Shown here: positions 31,906-43,254 of the stretch, piece after piece | How the letters are laid out: each line of letters opens with the position of its first letter | How positions within the stretch are numbered: the stretch's first letter is position 1 | NCBI GenBank assembly: GCA_030704615.1 | Contig: CM060731.1 | Location: 2,358,001 to 2,422,000, forward strand | Length of the DNA: 64,000 nt | Direction of reading: 5' to 3' | Source of the DNA: Takakia lepidozioides | Taxonomy: Eukaryota; Streptophyta; Takakiopsida; Takakiales; Takakiaceae | Translations under genes and position numbers: made by a program | The notes under the pieces: generated by a model | What the model was told of the DNA's origin: nothing | Databases searched by the model: none | Seen by the model: the letters and a program-made list of their open reading frames with translations, nothing else

Positions 31906-32766
31906 TGTCGCGCACCTCACTTCGGTAAGCTCCCCTCAAGTCATAGTTACTCGCTTTGATGCGCGCGCCTGACTCCCAACCTGGCCGCCGGGCCAACTTG
32001 GAGCTTCGGCTGCTCACCGGGCATAACGGTCCCCTTTGTTCTCCCAAAGAACCCTCCACCGATTTGGAACCAGCGGGAATTCCCTTTGGTAGTTGGCAGT
32101 CCGGAACAGCTCCCCACTCTTTGGTCGCTTTCCGGCTCGCTCGCTTACTCACTAGTTTTTGGTCACCAACGGGCTTGCACCGTTCTCGGGGTTACTACTC
32201 CCTATATATACTTCTGTAGCTGTCCGCGGGGGTTTCACAACCAGCCATGCCATTTTATGGCGAACCACCACGAAAACCCTCGACTCCCGGTGATGAGTCG
32301 CGGTGAGTCTTGGCCCACTCACCACGGCCCCTATGGACCGTGATGAGTCCCAAGACTCCCCACAACTCCCACCACAAGGTCTCCGCCCCATGGTGAGTCC
32401 TATGCCACCCCCACTAAGTCCCGCTAAGCTACCACCACCCCTTGTGGAGCCACCCCCACCGCAACCCGGTGTGCGGGGCTCCACCTAGTGAGCGCCTCCG
32501 TTTCCCTGAGTGCCTTGGGCACTCAAGGGTGCTTCAGCCCCCCATACCTATCGCTGCCGCTGCCCCCACCACAGGGGCAGTCCCTCATGTGTCCCGACCC
32601 CTTGCCCTCAAGGCAAAGGACCGCGACAGAGCGCCTCCGCTTCCCTGAGTGCCTTGGGCACTCAAGGGTGCTTCAGCCCCCATACCTATCGCTGCCGCTG
32701 CCCCCACCACAGGGGCAGTCCCTCATGTGTCCCGACCCCCTGCCCTCAAGGCAAAGGGCCGCGACA
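31906..32766 (-). repeat. 5' LTR of younger chromovirus with internal duplication
   Basis: 861 bases. It equals the 3' LTR except that the terminal part of about 139 bases is present twice in tandem (about 32491-32629 and 32630-32766); the first copy ends in CCGCGACA like the true terminus. In the element's own direction this doubles the start of U3. Confidence 0.9.
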
Positions 32767-32771
32767 GAAAG
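32767..32771. repeat. Target site duplication, right copy
   Basis: GAAAG following CGCGACA, pairing with 25651-25655. Confidence 0.9.
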
Positions 32772-35698
32772 GGTCCCGCATACGGAGGTACGAACTTCGG
32801 ACTCATTTCCGGAGGTAGTCGGAAATTCTTGATGTTCAACTAGACCTCCGTGCCTGCGTCAAACTTAACTTCCCTCCGCTTCCGATTCGGCTGCCGCTTA
32901 TACCATTTCCTAGTTTTGGCTATGTTGTACTTTGCGAGCTTCAACAAATGCTCGCGTTCTTCCAGCACCGCTGCTGCTGCGGTTCCTCAACGTCCTGGGC
33001 AGCCCAACTTGTCGGCACCAGAGGTGCTTTTCCATAGACCAATACGAAAGGGGAAACTCCCGTTGCGGAGTGTTTTGTGTTATTATAACAGAACTCTGCC
33101 ACATCCAAGTGTTCCACCCAGTCCGATTGGTCTGCCGACACGTAATTCCGCAAGGAGTCTGCTTCACCACGGAATTCACCCTTTCCGTTTAGCCGTCCGT
33201 CGTAGGTCGGAAGGCGGTGTTCATCTTGAGCCTCGTCCCCATTTTCTTCCAAAGTGCCCTCCAAAATTTACTTGTAAACTTTGGATTGCGGTCCGAGATA
33301 ATATCCTTCGGGAGTCCATGATGCTTGAAGACGTGGGCGAAGTAAAGTTGCCCCGTCTCCTGCGCCGTTGCCGTCTCTTTGGTAAGGATGAAATGGCCCA
33401 TTTTACTGAACCTATCCACCACCACCATGATTGCATCGAATCCTTTTGACAGCGGCATAGCAGTCATGAAATCCATCGAGACATTTTCCCAAGACCCCTC
33501 TGGAATCGGCAAGGGTTGTAACAGCCTGGCTTGCTTTTTGTACTCGCTCCGGTTTTGTTGGCATGTGGTGCATGTCTTGACATACTCCTCGGCCTCCTCC
33601 CTCAGTTTGGGCCAGAAATACTCTTTCTTCAAGAGTGCCGCGGTGCGCTTGGCTCCGCCGTGGCCCGCAAGCGGGCCATCATGGCATTGTCTCAAGAGAC
33701 TATCTTTGATCCCTCCCTTTGGCACATAGAGACGCTTTTGCTTGTACCGAAGCAGTCCATTGTGCAAGTGGAACTGCAATTTAACCCCGATCCTCAAGTC
33801 CCGCATCACGGACTTCGCCATCTCATCCTTCCGGTAAGCCTTCCGGATCTTCCTTTGGAGCGTCGTCTCGCCCCTGTACACTAACATGAGCTGCTGCTTT
33901 CTACTTAAGGCATCGGCCACCACATTGTCCCGTCCCGGTTTGTACTGGATATCCACGTCGAACACCGCCAAAGTGTCTTGCCACCTAAGTTGTTTTGGGG
34001 ACAACTTAGGCTGCGTGGCAAAATACTTCACCGTGACATTGTCCGTGAACACCTTTACCGGGTTGGAACCAACATAGTGGCGCCAAAGCTCAAGGCAATG
34101 CACCACCGCATACATTTCTTTCTCATGCGTAGGCCACCTTCGCTCCACTTCATTCAGTTTCTTACTGTCATAAGCTACTGGACGTCCATCCTGCATGAAC
34201 ACACCCCCTATTGCGAAGTCCGACGCATCCGTATGAATCTCAAATGGACGGTCGAACTCTGGGATTTTGAGGACTGGGGCTTCCGCCATCCGCTGCTTCA
34301 ACTCGGCGAAAGCTTGGCCACAAAAGGCGTTCCATACCCAGACTTTGGATTTACACAGAAGGTCTGACAGCGGCCCCGCGATCTTGGCGAAATTTCTCAC
34401 ATACTTCCGGTAATAGGAGGCGAGTCCTAGGAAGGATCGCACTCCCGGGACCGAAGTCGGAGGCTCCCAGTCCAAGATCGCCCTCACCTTTCTGTCATCC
34501 ATTTTGATCCCATCATGTGTAATCACATGCCCCAGGAACTCCACTTTTGTGACCCCGAATTCGCACTTTTGAAGCTTTGGCATACAGCTTCCCTTCCCGC
34601 AATTTTTGGAAAACCCTTTTGAGGTGTTTCCAGGTGCTCTTCCTTTGTTTTCGAGTGCACCAAGATGTCGTCGATGTACACGATCACAAAGTCATCCAAC
34701 CACTCCTGGAAAAGGCTGTTCATTAGCGTGCTAAAGGTTGCGGGTGCGTTAGTGAGCCCAAAAGGCATCACCAAGAACTAATATGAACCATATCTTGTCC
34801 TGTACGCGGTCTTCTCCTCATCTCCTTCTGCCACTCGGATTTGATGGTAGCCCAAGCGCAAATCGATCCGGCTGAAATACTTTGCTCCTGTCAACTGATT
34901 GAAGAGGTCGTCGATCCTTGGCAAAGGGTACCGGTTCTTGATAGTCACCTTATTCAGAGCCCTGTAATCGACACACATCCGTAGCGTCCCATCCTTCTTG
35001 TCTGCGAATAGAACCAGGGCTCCGTAAGGTGACTTACTCGGCCGGATGTACCCCTTTGACATTAGATCCTTGAGCTGAGTCTTCAGCTCGACCAACTCTC
35101 TGTGGCTCAACCGGTAGGGCGCCTTGGCAGGCGGCTCCAATCCTGGTATCACCTCAATCTTGTGGTCAACTCCTCTTTGCGGTGGCAAGCCGTTTGGTAA
35201 ATCCTCCGGCATCACATCCTGGTATTTCTCCAAAATCCCCTTAATCTAATCTGGGCTCGGCTCCCTCACTTGTCTTACGTAAAGCAAAAACTGGGGCTCG
35301 TGTGGCTCATCCACGGCCCACTCCTTTGTTGATAGTAGGTTTATTCGCCCTCCCACTGGGTTGGGCGTTTCCGAAACTCGTAACACTTCGCTACCATTCC
35401 CACATGGTAGGGTGACTACTCTTTTGCGGCCATCTATGACCGCTCCGGACTTGCTCAAAAAGGTCATCCCAAAAATGAGACCCACTCCATCGATCTCGCA
35501 AATGGTGAAGTTCTCACGTCCCTCCCAACTCCCGAGCTGAAGAGGAACATTGAACGCCAACCTCGTCGCCAATTGTGGTTCTCCTTTGGCAGAACGCACT
35601 TCAATGGAGGCCCCCACATCACTTGTCGGGAGCCCAATTTCCGTGCCGTTGCCGGTGTCATGAAGGAGTGCGACGCTCATGTGTCCACCAACAACCAC
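32772..35698 (-). pseudogene. Pol of older chromovirus
   Basis: Minus-strand frames in order: protease remnant and linker (35698-35246), first reverse transcriptase part (35233-34778, [20 protein letters not shown]), active-site part with [12 protein letters not shown] (34774-34523), then the end of reverse transcriptase, RNase H and integrase (34583-33189) and integrase to the shared TAG at 32842. At least three frameshifts and a stop near 34775 separate them. Integrase residues are visible as DFMTAMPLSKGFD and [12 protein letters not shown]. Otherwise nearly the same as the younger copy. Confidence 0.88.
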
Positions 35699-36950
35699 AC
35701 GTTAGTTCCGGAGATTATCCCACTCACAAACATTAACTGACTCCCTTTACGCAAGGCGCCAGTTTCCTGATACAACTCACAAGAGTAGTTGCCTACCTTG
35801 CAAGTCTTGGCGACCACCGCCTCCACCAAGCAGCTAATGGAATCTTCGGACAGCTCCGTGGCCGCCCGAGTCATGTACAATTGTCGGGGCTTTGTGCACT
35901 TATTGGCCATGTGCCCAGGTTCCCCACAATTAAAGCACACTCCATCGAAGGTCGCCTTCTGTCCGCCATAAGCCGCCGCACCTGATTTTTCTTTCGGAGC
36001 ACCGGGTGCCGCCTTGACGTGTGAAGGCCCTCCCTTCGATTTCCACATGCCATTGTCGCTGCGTGGCCTATCCCACTTCTTTTCCTGTCGGAAGGAGTCA
36101 CCCTCTCGCCGAGTCTTCTTGTGGTTCAGCTCCGTACGGCCTTGTCTTTCGACCCTAGGGACATCTGAGAAACATTCAGCTCTTTCAATTGCCTCGTTCA
36201 AAGTCTTAGGTGGCTTCTCCTCCAACTTCCGCCTGGCCCATGGGACCGGTCCCGCCACAAAGTTGAAGACCATTTCTGGTTCCGCCATGTCCACGACTTC
36301 GAGCAACAGCACATTGAAAGCATGAACATATCCCCGAATGTCATCCGTTTGCTTCAAATTCATTATCTTGTCCCGGGCGAGCCAGGACGCGCTGAGTGAA
36401 ACAAACTGTATTTTCATAAGTTCCTTGAACCCACTCTAGTTCAAGGTTTCTGGGTTTGGACCTTGGTTGTGAAGGCGTTTCTGCCACCATTGTTGAGCAT
36501 AGCCCCTCAAATAGGTGGGAGCCACTTCCACCCGATCCTCATCACTCAACTTGGCCGCCCGGAAGTACTGCTCTAGCTCCAAGAGCCAGGTGTTGAGTGC
36601 CTTCCGATTTTGGACGCCCTCGAAGGTGCTGGGTTCCTTAGGCTTCACCTTAAACTTTGCCTTAGTGGAAGTGGCATTAGCCGCCTTCACCACGTCTTTC
36701 AACGTCCCGCCAAACTGCGCCAACAACCCTTCCTAAAAGGCTGCTGGCATGGGAGGCATCTGTTGGTCTGCCGGAGCCCCCGGGAAGTCCTCGGGCTCCG
36801 ACTCCCCAAATTCATCCCGTTCTTGAGCGGCCTCGCTTTCAAAAGAATGAATCGCCTCCTCAAATTGCCGCTTCGGTGACACGTCGCCCCCATCGGGCTC
36901 ACCAGGATCATCATCTTTCGGGCCGTTCCACTTTGGCTTTGGCTTGCCCG
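35677..36950 (-). pseudogene. Gag of older chromovirus
   Basis: Start MGSGKPKPKWNGPKDDD near 36955, gag core from 36726 (YLRGYAQQWWQKRL) and zinc knuckle CFNCGEPGHMANKC near 35920. A TAG near 36435 separates the core from its second half, and a TAG near 36735 follows the N-terminal part. Both places read through in the younger copy, so the breaks arose after insertion. Confidence 0.85.
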
Positions 36951-36998
36951 ACCCCATGATGAGGCCAATCTCAAGGACGATTGCGTATTGAACTCTAA

Positions 36999-37010
36999 GC
37001 TCTGATACCA
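36999..37010 (-). promoter_or_regulatory. Primer binding site of older chromovirus
   Basis: TGGTATCAGAGC on the minus strand, two bases after the LTR, as in the younger copy. Confidence 0.9.
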
Positions 37011-37012
37011 AG

Positions 37013-37738
37013 TGTCGCGCACCTCACTTCGGTAAGCTCCTCTTCAAGTCATAGTTACTCACTTTGATACGCGCGTCTAACTCCCAAACTGGCTGCCGGG
37101 CCAACTCGGAGCTTCGGCTGCTCACCGGGACATAACGGTCCCCCTTTGCTCCTCCACAAGACCCTCTCTCAATTTGGGCCTAGTGGAAATTCCCTTTGGT
37201 TGTTAGCAGTCCGGAACAGCTCCCCACACCTTGGTCGCTTTCCGGCTCGCACGCTTACTCACTAGTTTTTGGTCACCAACGGGCTTGCACCGTTCTCGGG
37301 GTTACTACTCCCTATATATACTTCTGTGACTGTCCGCGGGGGTTTCACAAACAACCATGCCATTTTATGGCGAACCACCACGAAAACCCTCGATTCCCGG
37401 TGATGAGTCGCGGTGAGTCTTGGCCCACCCACCACAGCCCCATTGGACAGTGATGAGTCCCAAGACTCCCCACGACTCCCACCACAAGGTCTCCGCCCCC
37501 ATGGTGAGTCCTATGCCACCCCCACTAAGTCCCACTATGCTACCATCACCCCTCATGGAACCACCCCCACCACAACCCAGTGTGCGGGGCTCCACCTAGT
37601 GAGCGCCTCCGCCTCCTTAAGTGCCTTGGGCACTCAAGGGTGCTTCAGCCCCCATATCTATTGTTGTCACTGCCCCCACCACAGGGGCAGCCCCTTTTGT
37701 GTCCCGACCCCCTGCCCTCAAGGCGAAGGGCCGCGACA
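37013..37738 (-). repeat. 5' LTR of older chromovirus
   Basis: 726 bases with TGTCGCG and CGCGACA ends. It differs from the younger LTRs at many more positions, and its U3 terminal segment is single. Confidence 0.9.
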
Positions 37739-37825
37739 TATGGTGCCAGATAGATGAGGGTACCCTGGGGGTACCCTCGAGGGGGGTGCACCCCGGGGGG
37801 GTGCCCCCGGGGTATTTATGACAGT
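37739..37825. repeat. GC-rich short palindromes
   Basis: GGGTACCCTGGGGGTACCC, then GGGTGCACCCCGGGG and GGGTGCCCCCGGGG in close succession between the LTR and a LINE fragment. Origin unknown. Confidence 0.6.
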
Positions 37826-38340
37826 ATCATGGGGTCGGATTCTAGTTTACATTTATTGGTGATAATAGCTGTAAGAGAATGAAGGGTTGTGAGGTGGATG
37901 GCTTGGAAACATTTGTGTATAGGGGAGATAGGGATTTGAAAGTTGTTATGCAGGTCGTTGATGCTGGCATTGTGTATGCTGCCTCTAGTACCCACCGTGA
38001 TGACGGGTAGGGGGCCGGTGTGCCAGCCTCGTCGGCTAATAGCAAGGATGAGTGGAGCATATTTCTGCCGTTTTTCCAAGATAGAGTCATGTGGGTATCG
38101 GTCGTGGCAAAATGTAAATTCGATGAAGTGGATAGTGAGTAGTGGGGATGATGTAACAGGATATGGGGCATTCATAGGTAGACCCTGTACCATTGGAATG
38201 TCTGGGCAGAGTCTAGCTGGGCGGGTGCATGGCCGGGAAAGACAGGAGCATAGGAGCAGCCATGGTACTCTCCGTTTTCCGTTGCACCACCATTTCTCTT
38301 CCCACCATCCGTTGTAATGAGCACGGACTACAATGAAAGA
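37826..38340 (-). mobile_element. LINE fragment, C-terminal region
   Basis: Minus-strand frame of 175 codons with IEFTFCHDRYPHDSILEKR and VITVGTRGSIHNASINDLHN. This block is found near the C-terminus of plant and algal LINE ORF2 proteins of the type with the sequence EFTYC-D-R and VGTAGTIY. It probably derives from the same family as 40-43 kb. It is joined abruptly to the GC-rich palindromes on the left. Confidence 0.55.
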
Positions 38341-38660
38341 CACTTTCTCGCCCTTCAGGCTTCACGTTATAACTTGTCACCTTGCTGTTCAGGTCTATAT
38401 TTTCTGTCACATGAGCAATCTGATTGATTGCTTGATACAGCCTGTGTCTACAATGGGGTGTCACTGCCAATAGCTGCCCAATTGTAATCTCAGCTTTGGA
38501 CTGGCATATCACTTCAGCCAAAACCCCTTCATATCTTGCACCTGTGAAGCAGCTTGCTTCACTTCATCTTCATCTTCTTCATTTCCTTCTCAGAGTCTGT
38601 TGACTCTGTTATAGGGATATCTGTCTCCTTCTACATTTCCCTTATAGCTTCTGCCACTTC
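38341..38660 (-). pseudogene. Tat-like gag-pol linker fragment
   Basis: Minus-strand frame with EITIGQLLAVTPHCRHRLYQ, like the helical segment that precedes protease in Tat elements, and an acidic stretch before it. Two stops. Short and uncertain. Confidence 0.4.
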
Positions 38661-38663
38661 CTT

Positions 38664-38713
38664 GGGGGGGTTGCAAATCCATGAGCATGAGCAGTGAGCG
38701 CATGAGCATGAGC
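38664..38713. repeat. CATGAGC cluster, possible transposon end
   Basis: GGGGGGGTTGCAAATCCATGAGCATGAGC, by structure similar to CAGGGGCTACTATTTCATGAGC at 63239 (about 15 of 20 positions over the common part), followed by more ATGAGC copies. The element would extend to the right. Confidence 0.4.
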
Positions 38714-40023
38714 AGTGGTTCCCGATCCTCGCCCGAACCTACACCGAACCACCTCGAAGTTGGAGGTCAGCAACCAAAACTGCCGACTTCATGCATCTTG
38801 GTAACAGTCCATGGAAATAGGAGGTGGAACGCCTATGACCGTGGCCTGTAGGTGAGGTGTTATAGTCACCACAGACTATAGCACCACATTCGTTATTGGG
38901 GGGTCCCTAGGGCAATGTAGGGTGTTATGGTTGCCACCAACTATATCATCCCCACTCAAAGCTGGATCTGTATAAAAATGGCAACTAACCCAGGTAGTAT
39001 TGGTTCTTTGAACTCAAGACTTTCAAAGTTAGTAAACAGAGGTATATGCACAATTCCCTTGATAGATTTGAAGAGAGCGTCTCTTTGGTGAGAGAACCCC
39101 GGACATTTTATCAGAAAATATGGCTCTTTCACTTTGTATGAGCTCTCTATCTGTGAACCCTTCTCCTTTGATTGCGTTTTGTCGGAGACGATCTGTTGGA
39201 CGCCATGGCGCAGGTACAAACGAAACAAACTAATCAAGATCAAAACTTGGGCTGGAGGAGAGATTGATTAATCCTTGGGCCCGAGAGGCATTGGCCTGCA
39301 GTATTTAAAACTTGGAGCCTCAGGATGACAGAAAAGAATTTCCCCTCTACATCTTGAATCCAGTGACTGATATTGTTGTTTTAGGCTTGTTCTTGGTCTA
39401 ATCACATATAACAGTACTTGGACCCTATTATCTGTGATTATCTGTTGTTCCAGGCCTGTTCTCTGTGTTGTTCTAGGTATGTTAGCGAATTTAAGACAAA
39501 AAAGAAAGAGGTGACAAATAGAAAACAAATAAGAAGACTTCAGCTTTGCAAGTAACTCACCTAGAGACTCCATGGAATTCGAGGAAATTATGGGTGGTTG
39601 ATACTATCAGCTACTTGTGCAAAGGGAAATTCTTTTCAGAGGCAGATATCAAGGATTACTGGACCAACTACCTAGGACAATGTGATCTACCATGGATCCT
39701 ACCATTCCTGCTACACATGCAACACTTGTCCAACCCCTACAAAATGTCAAAACGTCAACTTATAATAAGGCACCAGCTTAATTCATCCGAAACAAAGTTA
39801 GTAACCACACGTCGAAAAAAGAAAAATTAGAGATAAGTACCAACCTTCTTCAGGTTCTTTAGGTCACTCTTAGACTCAAAGGTCAAAGGTCTTGCGGGAT
39901 GTCATTTCAGATGGCTGGGATGGATGAATGTATGGCGCCGGACATTCTCTGTCGATGACCGTCGTAACGTCCACAGGGTTGTTATGTTTTCATCCATGTT
40001 TGTAGCCTAGGAAGCCATAATAC
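38714..40023. other. Mostly unassigned; faint LINE-like frame on minus strand
   Basis: A minus-strand frame at 38956-39243 has YFLIKCPGFSHQRDALFKSI, which looks like the cysteine-containing region that ends some LINE proteins (CP-F-x-x-QR--L). No other gene or repeat is seen. An unrelated open frame at 39546-39830 on the plus strand is not convincing. Confidence 0.3.
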
Positions 40024-40192
40024 TCATGTCTTTCCCCCTTCTCTCTCTCTCTCTCTCTCCCTCTTTGCCTCTCTGGCTGTGGTTGTCGTTTCATTGTGAT
40101 GTATGGCTCCAAAGACGAGATCGCAAAAGAGCGGCGGAAGTTTGCAGGGCCGTAGCGGGTCAGTAATGATGAATAAATACGGGCTTAGTGTA

Positions 40193-40828
40193 TCACCTTG
40201 GATAGTGCCTCTCAGGATGGGGATAGGGGGGGGTAGAGCCATAGTAGGAGCCAGCATATTCCGTGGAACTGCCGGTATAAATATTGCCAATGAGTTGGAT
40301 GGCATCCGTTGGGTATCCCAGGTCCGTCATAATGGCAAGGAGACGCGCGTGATCTAGAGATCCGAAGGCGTTCTTGAAGTCGATGTATAGGAGATAGATG
40401 TCTTGTTTGGTAAGTCTGGCGTCTTCAAGTGCAGATAACACATATTGGATTTGGCGGATGGTACTACGTGTGGCGCGAAAGCCTTCCTGGGGGTCATTAA
40501 GAATGCGGTGGTGTTCTCCATAGCTGGAGAGCATCGTGGTTAACGTACTAGTGAAGAGTTTATATATAGTGTTGGCCAATGCTATGGGAATGGGGGGGTT
40601 GAGGGCAGGGTTGAAGATGGCTTTGTGGGCACGTTTGGGATGGTCATGTAAAAGTTTCCCGAAGGAGGTAAATTGTTTATGGTTGGCAGCAGCTTTTTGT
40701 TTAATGACATTGTATGCGGCTTTTTTTGCGTCTCTACCGACCTTGGCAAGTGCGGCAGTCCATTGTGGTAATGCCGCGGAGTTAGTAGGTGGGGGTAGGA
40801 GTGGCAGGAGGGGATGGAGTTTAAGCAT
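40193..40828 (-). pseudogene. LINE reverse transcriptase fragment
   Basis: Contains DPQEGFRATRSTIRQI, LYIDFKNAFGSLDH (RT block with the first catalytic D) and DLGYPTDAIQLIGNIYTGS. The next block, RGTIQGDTLSPYLF, is in another frame downstream (40305-40024). The second catalytic block (YADD) is lost. Confidence 0.8.
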
Positions 40829-41653
40829 GAGATACGCCGGTCCTTTACCCAGTTGTTGAGGTGGCAGGAGACGGACGAATTGGGGACAATAGTGAGGGCA
40901 CGACGTATAGTGTGGTATGTGTTAAGATGGAAAGTCCATTCCCTCTTTTGAGTACGTGTGAGGTAACCGCTGTTTTGTTTGGAACGGGTGGTTTGGGGAA
41001 TTTCTGGCAGGGCCATACATGTGGCTAAAACACAGGTTGTTGCTAGTTGTAAGATGGATGTGAGAGAGTGCTCGGCTTCAAGCCAAGTGGCCTCTGGATT
41101 GGGAGAGGTTGAGGTTGGATAAGGTGTATGCGAATTTGTTTATGAGGGGGGATGCGGCGAGATGAAAGTGGGATTTGAATGCGGCTATATTACGTTGGGG
41201 TAGAGGCGAGAGGAGGCGTGGTTGAGGAGGTGGTAAGTGTACCTCTGGGACGGGTCGGAAAGGGATAAGCGAAGGGGGGAGGGAAAGGGAAAGAGGGTAG
41301 TGGTCAGAGTTGCATAGACTATCAATGTGAACGTGGCTCATGAGATATACGGGGATGGCCTCACTAGATCGGATGTAGAATCCGTCAATGAGGCTTAGTG
41401 ATGAGTAGTTAAGGCCTCCTTGCCTTGAATAGTGATGGTCCAAGGGGATGTATTTGAGGTGATGTTGGGATGTGAACCTGGCCCAGTCATGGTCAGCTTG
41501 GGAGGGGGGTTTATGGGTGCTGTTGTAAGTGTGACCTAGAAGTGCAATGTCTCTGTTGAAGTCTCATGCTAATATGATATGATGGTGTTGGTGGTCTGGA
41601 GTAGTAACGACAGTGGATATGGTGTGTAGGATTTCAGGTATAAATAGTAGGTC

Positions 41654-42949
41654 TTATGTATGAGATGGCATGTATAGGTGGATGAGGAGAATAGTGAGGA
41701 GCGCCGATGGGTGCAACTGTACAATCTGGAGATGGGTTTTGAGATGGCCGGGGATAGGGACTTTAGTGGTGGTACTAGGTGAGTGGTGGGATCGTAGGAT
41801 ACCGAATGCAACACCTCCTCTAGTGGGTTTATAGGGAATAGAGCGTCTAAGGAGGCACTGTGAAGCCGTGGGTGGGTTACTATATAACAAGTAGTAGTCT
41901 GGAAGGAGTTTGTTTATGTAGGAGCTATGGGTGTAATTAGTGTGTAGTTTGGTTTCTTGTAGGAGTATGATGTGGGCAGTAGTGTCGGTGATGAGATGAA
42001 TAAGACTTTGGGTACTTGTGGCAAGAGAGCCTACGTTCCAGGAGGTTATTATGAAGGAGCTAGAATGATTGTCAGGCACATGGTTGGTGGTGTGAGGTGG
42101 GGTGGGTGTGGGAGGGGGCAGCAAAGGGACTCGTAGTGGAGAGAACCCCGGTAGGGGGGTAATAGCCTTGAGTGTGGCTACCAGTATGTCTTTGGAGAGG
42201 AAGGGAAATTTGTTAATGGTGTCAAGGGGGTCGGGGTCGGGGGTGGTGAGGGTGGCTAAATGATCGTCCAAAATTTTATGAACGGTACCCGGCTGGGATT
42301 GTAGCAAGTTGAGGGATGAGTGAAGCATGGAGAGCTGGTGTGGGGGGGCTAGGTAGTTGTGAGGTAGTGGTGGGAGGCTTTTTAATTGCTGAAGAAGGGT
42401 GCGCAGTGAGGAAAGAGAGTGGGAGTGGAGAAAACCATTACAGGTATCGGGCAGAGGTGAGATAAGGGTGATAAGGGTGAAGAGGAGGTGGTTTTGTGGA
42501 AAGGTTTGGAGTTTTTGCAAGGCTCTAGAGAGGGAGAGATGTGGCTGTAGTTGTTCATGAGTGATAGAGTGTTTGGTTGAAAGAATAATGCATTTCTTTC
42601 CTGTGCGCTGTGGGGAGTTGTTTGATAATTTCACTGATGGTGGGTGGCCCAGGGTTTGGATGTACGTCACCGCATCTAAGGAGTAGGAGGGCTGAGCAGG
42701 TATCCATGTATGCATTGTTCGGATTGGGGGGGTGATGGTAATAGTGTTTGGACTTGTCCGGGCGGATGGACATCGGTCCCGGGGGTCACAAGTTAAGAGG
42801 TGGAACTGGGCTATTTGAAGTAATGGGGTTTTGTGCATGGGAGGAGTATGGAGCGTGGGTAGAAGAGGTAGAAAGAAGTGGGGAGAAGGGGGTGGAGGAG
42901 TGGGGAAGCAAGAAGGGTGGGTGGATGACGTGTGCTGGGTGGGAGGCAT
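41654..42949 (-). CDS. LINE ORF with endonuclease domain
   Basis: Open frame of 431 codons. Residues 1-280 are low-complexity (P, H, S, T, L). Then the EEP fold begins with FIITSWNVGSLATSTQ, LLQETKL and the KPTRGGVAFGIL block, the metal-binding and DNA-recognition parts of apurinic-type LINE endonucleases that nick the target. The frame stops before the end of the endonuclease. CGDVHPNPGP near 42660 is a block often found before LINE endonucleases. Confidence 0.75.
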   Translation of the reverse strand: MPPTQHTSSTHPSCFPTPPPPSPHFFLPLLPTLHTPPMHKTPLLQIAQFHLLTCDPRDRCPSARTSPNTITITPPIRTMHTWIPAQPSYSLDAVTYIQTLGHPPSVKLSNNSPQRTGKKCIILSTKHSITHEQLQPHLSLSRALQKLQTFPQNHLLFTLITLISPLPDTCNGFLHSHSLSSLRTLLQQLKSLPPLPHNYLAPPHQLSMLHSSLNLLQSQPGTVHKILDDHLATLTTPDPDPLDTINKFPFLSKDILVATLKAITPLPGFSPLRVPLLPPPTPTPPHTTNHVPDNHSSSFIITSWNVGSLATSTQSLIHLITDTTAHIILLQETKLHTNYTHSSYINKLLPDYYLLYSNPPTASQCLLRRSIPYKPTRGGVAFGILRSHHSPSTTTKVPIPGHLKTHLQIVQLHPSALLTILLIHLYMPSHT

Positions 42950-43254
42950 GGGGGCTAGGGTCCCCAGCCGGGGGTAGGTGTTGCATGGGCATGGGGGTTG
43001 TATTTAGCGTTGCGGGGGCGTGGGTTGGATGAATGGGTGGGCATGGGTGAACGTGGTATGGATGAGAGGATCTGTGATGATGTACGATGAGAGAGGAAGG
43101 GGGTATGTGGATTGGATGGGGAAGAGTGGGTGGGTGTGTGGATGAAAGACATCGAACCTTGCAGCGCATAGGGATGAACGTGGCAGCAACTTGAGCAGGA
43201 AGGGACGTGGATGAGAACATTCATGATGGGTCAAGGTGACGGTTATAGTTAAAA

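Larger units (their letters stand above)
25656..32766 (-). mobile_element. Complete chromovirus (younger copy)
   Basis: About 7.1 kb between two LTRs that start TGTCGCG and end CGCGACA, flanked by a GAAAG duplication. Internal order on the minus strand: primer site, gag with zinc knuckle, protease, reverse transcriptase, RNase H, integrase, chromodomain. The LTRs differ at few positions apart from one duplication in the right LTR, so the insertion is fairly recent. There are still frame interruptions in gag (about 31.50-31.58 kb), between protease and reverse transcriptase, and between RNase H and integrase. This copy is therefore probably not autonomous. Confidence 0.92.
25393..37738 (-). 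mobile_element. Older chromovirus (Ty3/gypsy), split by a younger copy
   Basis: Minus strand. The 5' LTR is at 37738-37013, followed by a primer site, gag, protease, reverse transcriptase, RNase H and integrase down to 32767. The integrase C-terminus and chromodomain then resume at 25650 and break off at about 25393. The two halves meet exactly in the sequence ATGCGAAAGGGTCCCGC, into which a second copy of the same family (25656-32766) inserted. The 3' LTR is lost. Frames are broken in gag and in reverse transcriptase (near 36420, 34775 and 34585). Confidence 0.9.
40024..43224 (-). mobile_element. LINE with endonuclease and reverse transcriptase
   Basis: Minus strand. A P/H/T-rich N-terminal part lies at about 43.2-42.5 kb and the EEP endonuclease at 42.1-41.65 kb. 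A frame-broken middle region follows. The reverse transcriptase at 40828-40193 ends at 40024 in GTIQGDTLSPYLF, split between frames. The 3' third (the rest of the RT, RNase H and tail) is missing; a C-terminal piece of a similar element is at 37.83-38.34 kb. A CT microsatellite lies at about 40034-40060. Confidence 0.75.

Noticed and set aside
42748-43032. Glycine- and tryptophan-rich plus-strand frame
   Set aside because: Antisense of the P/H-rich LINE leader; no motif.
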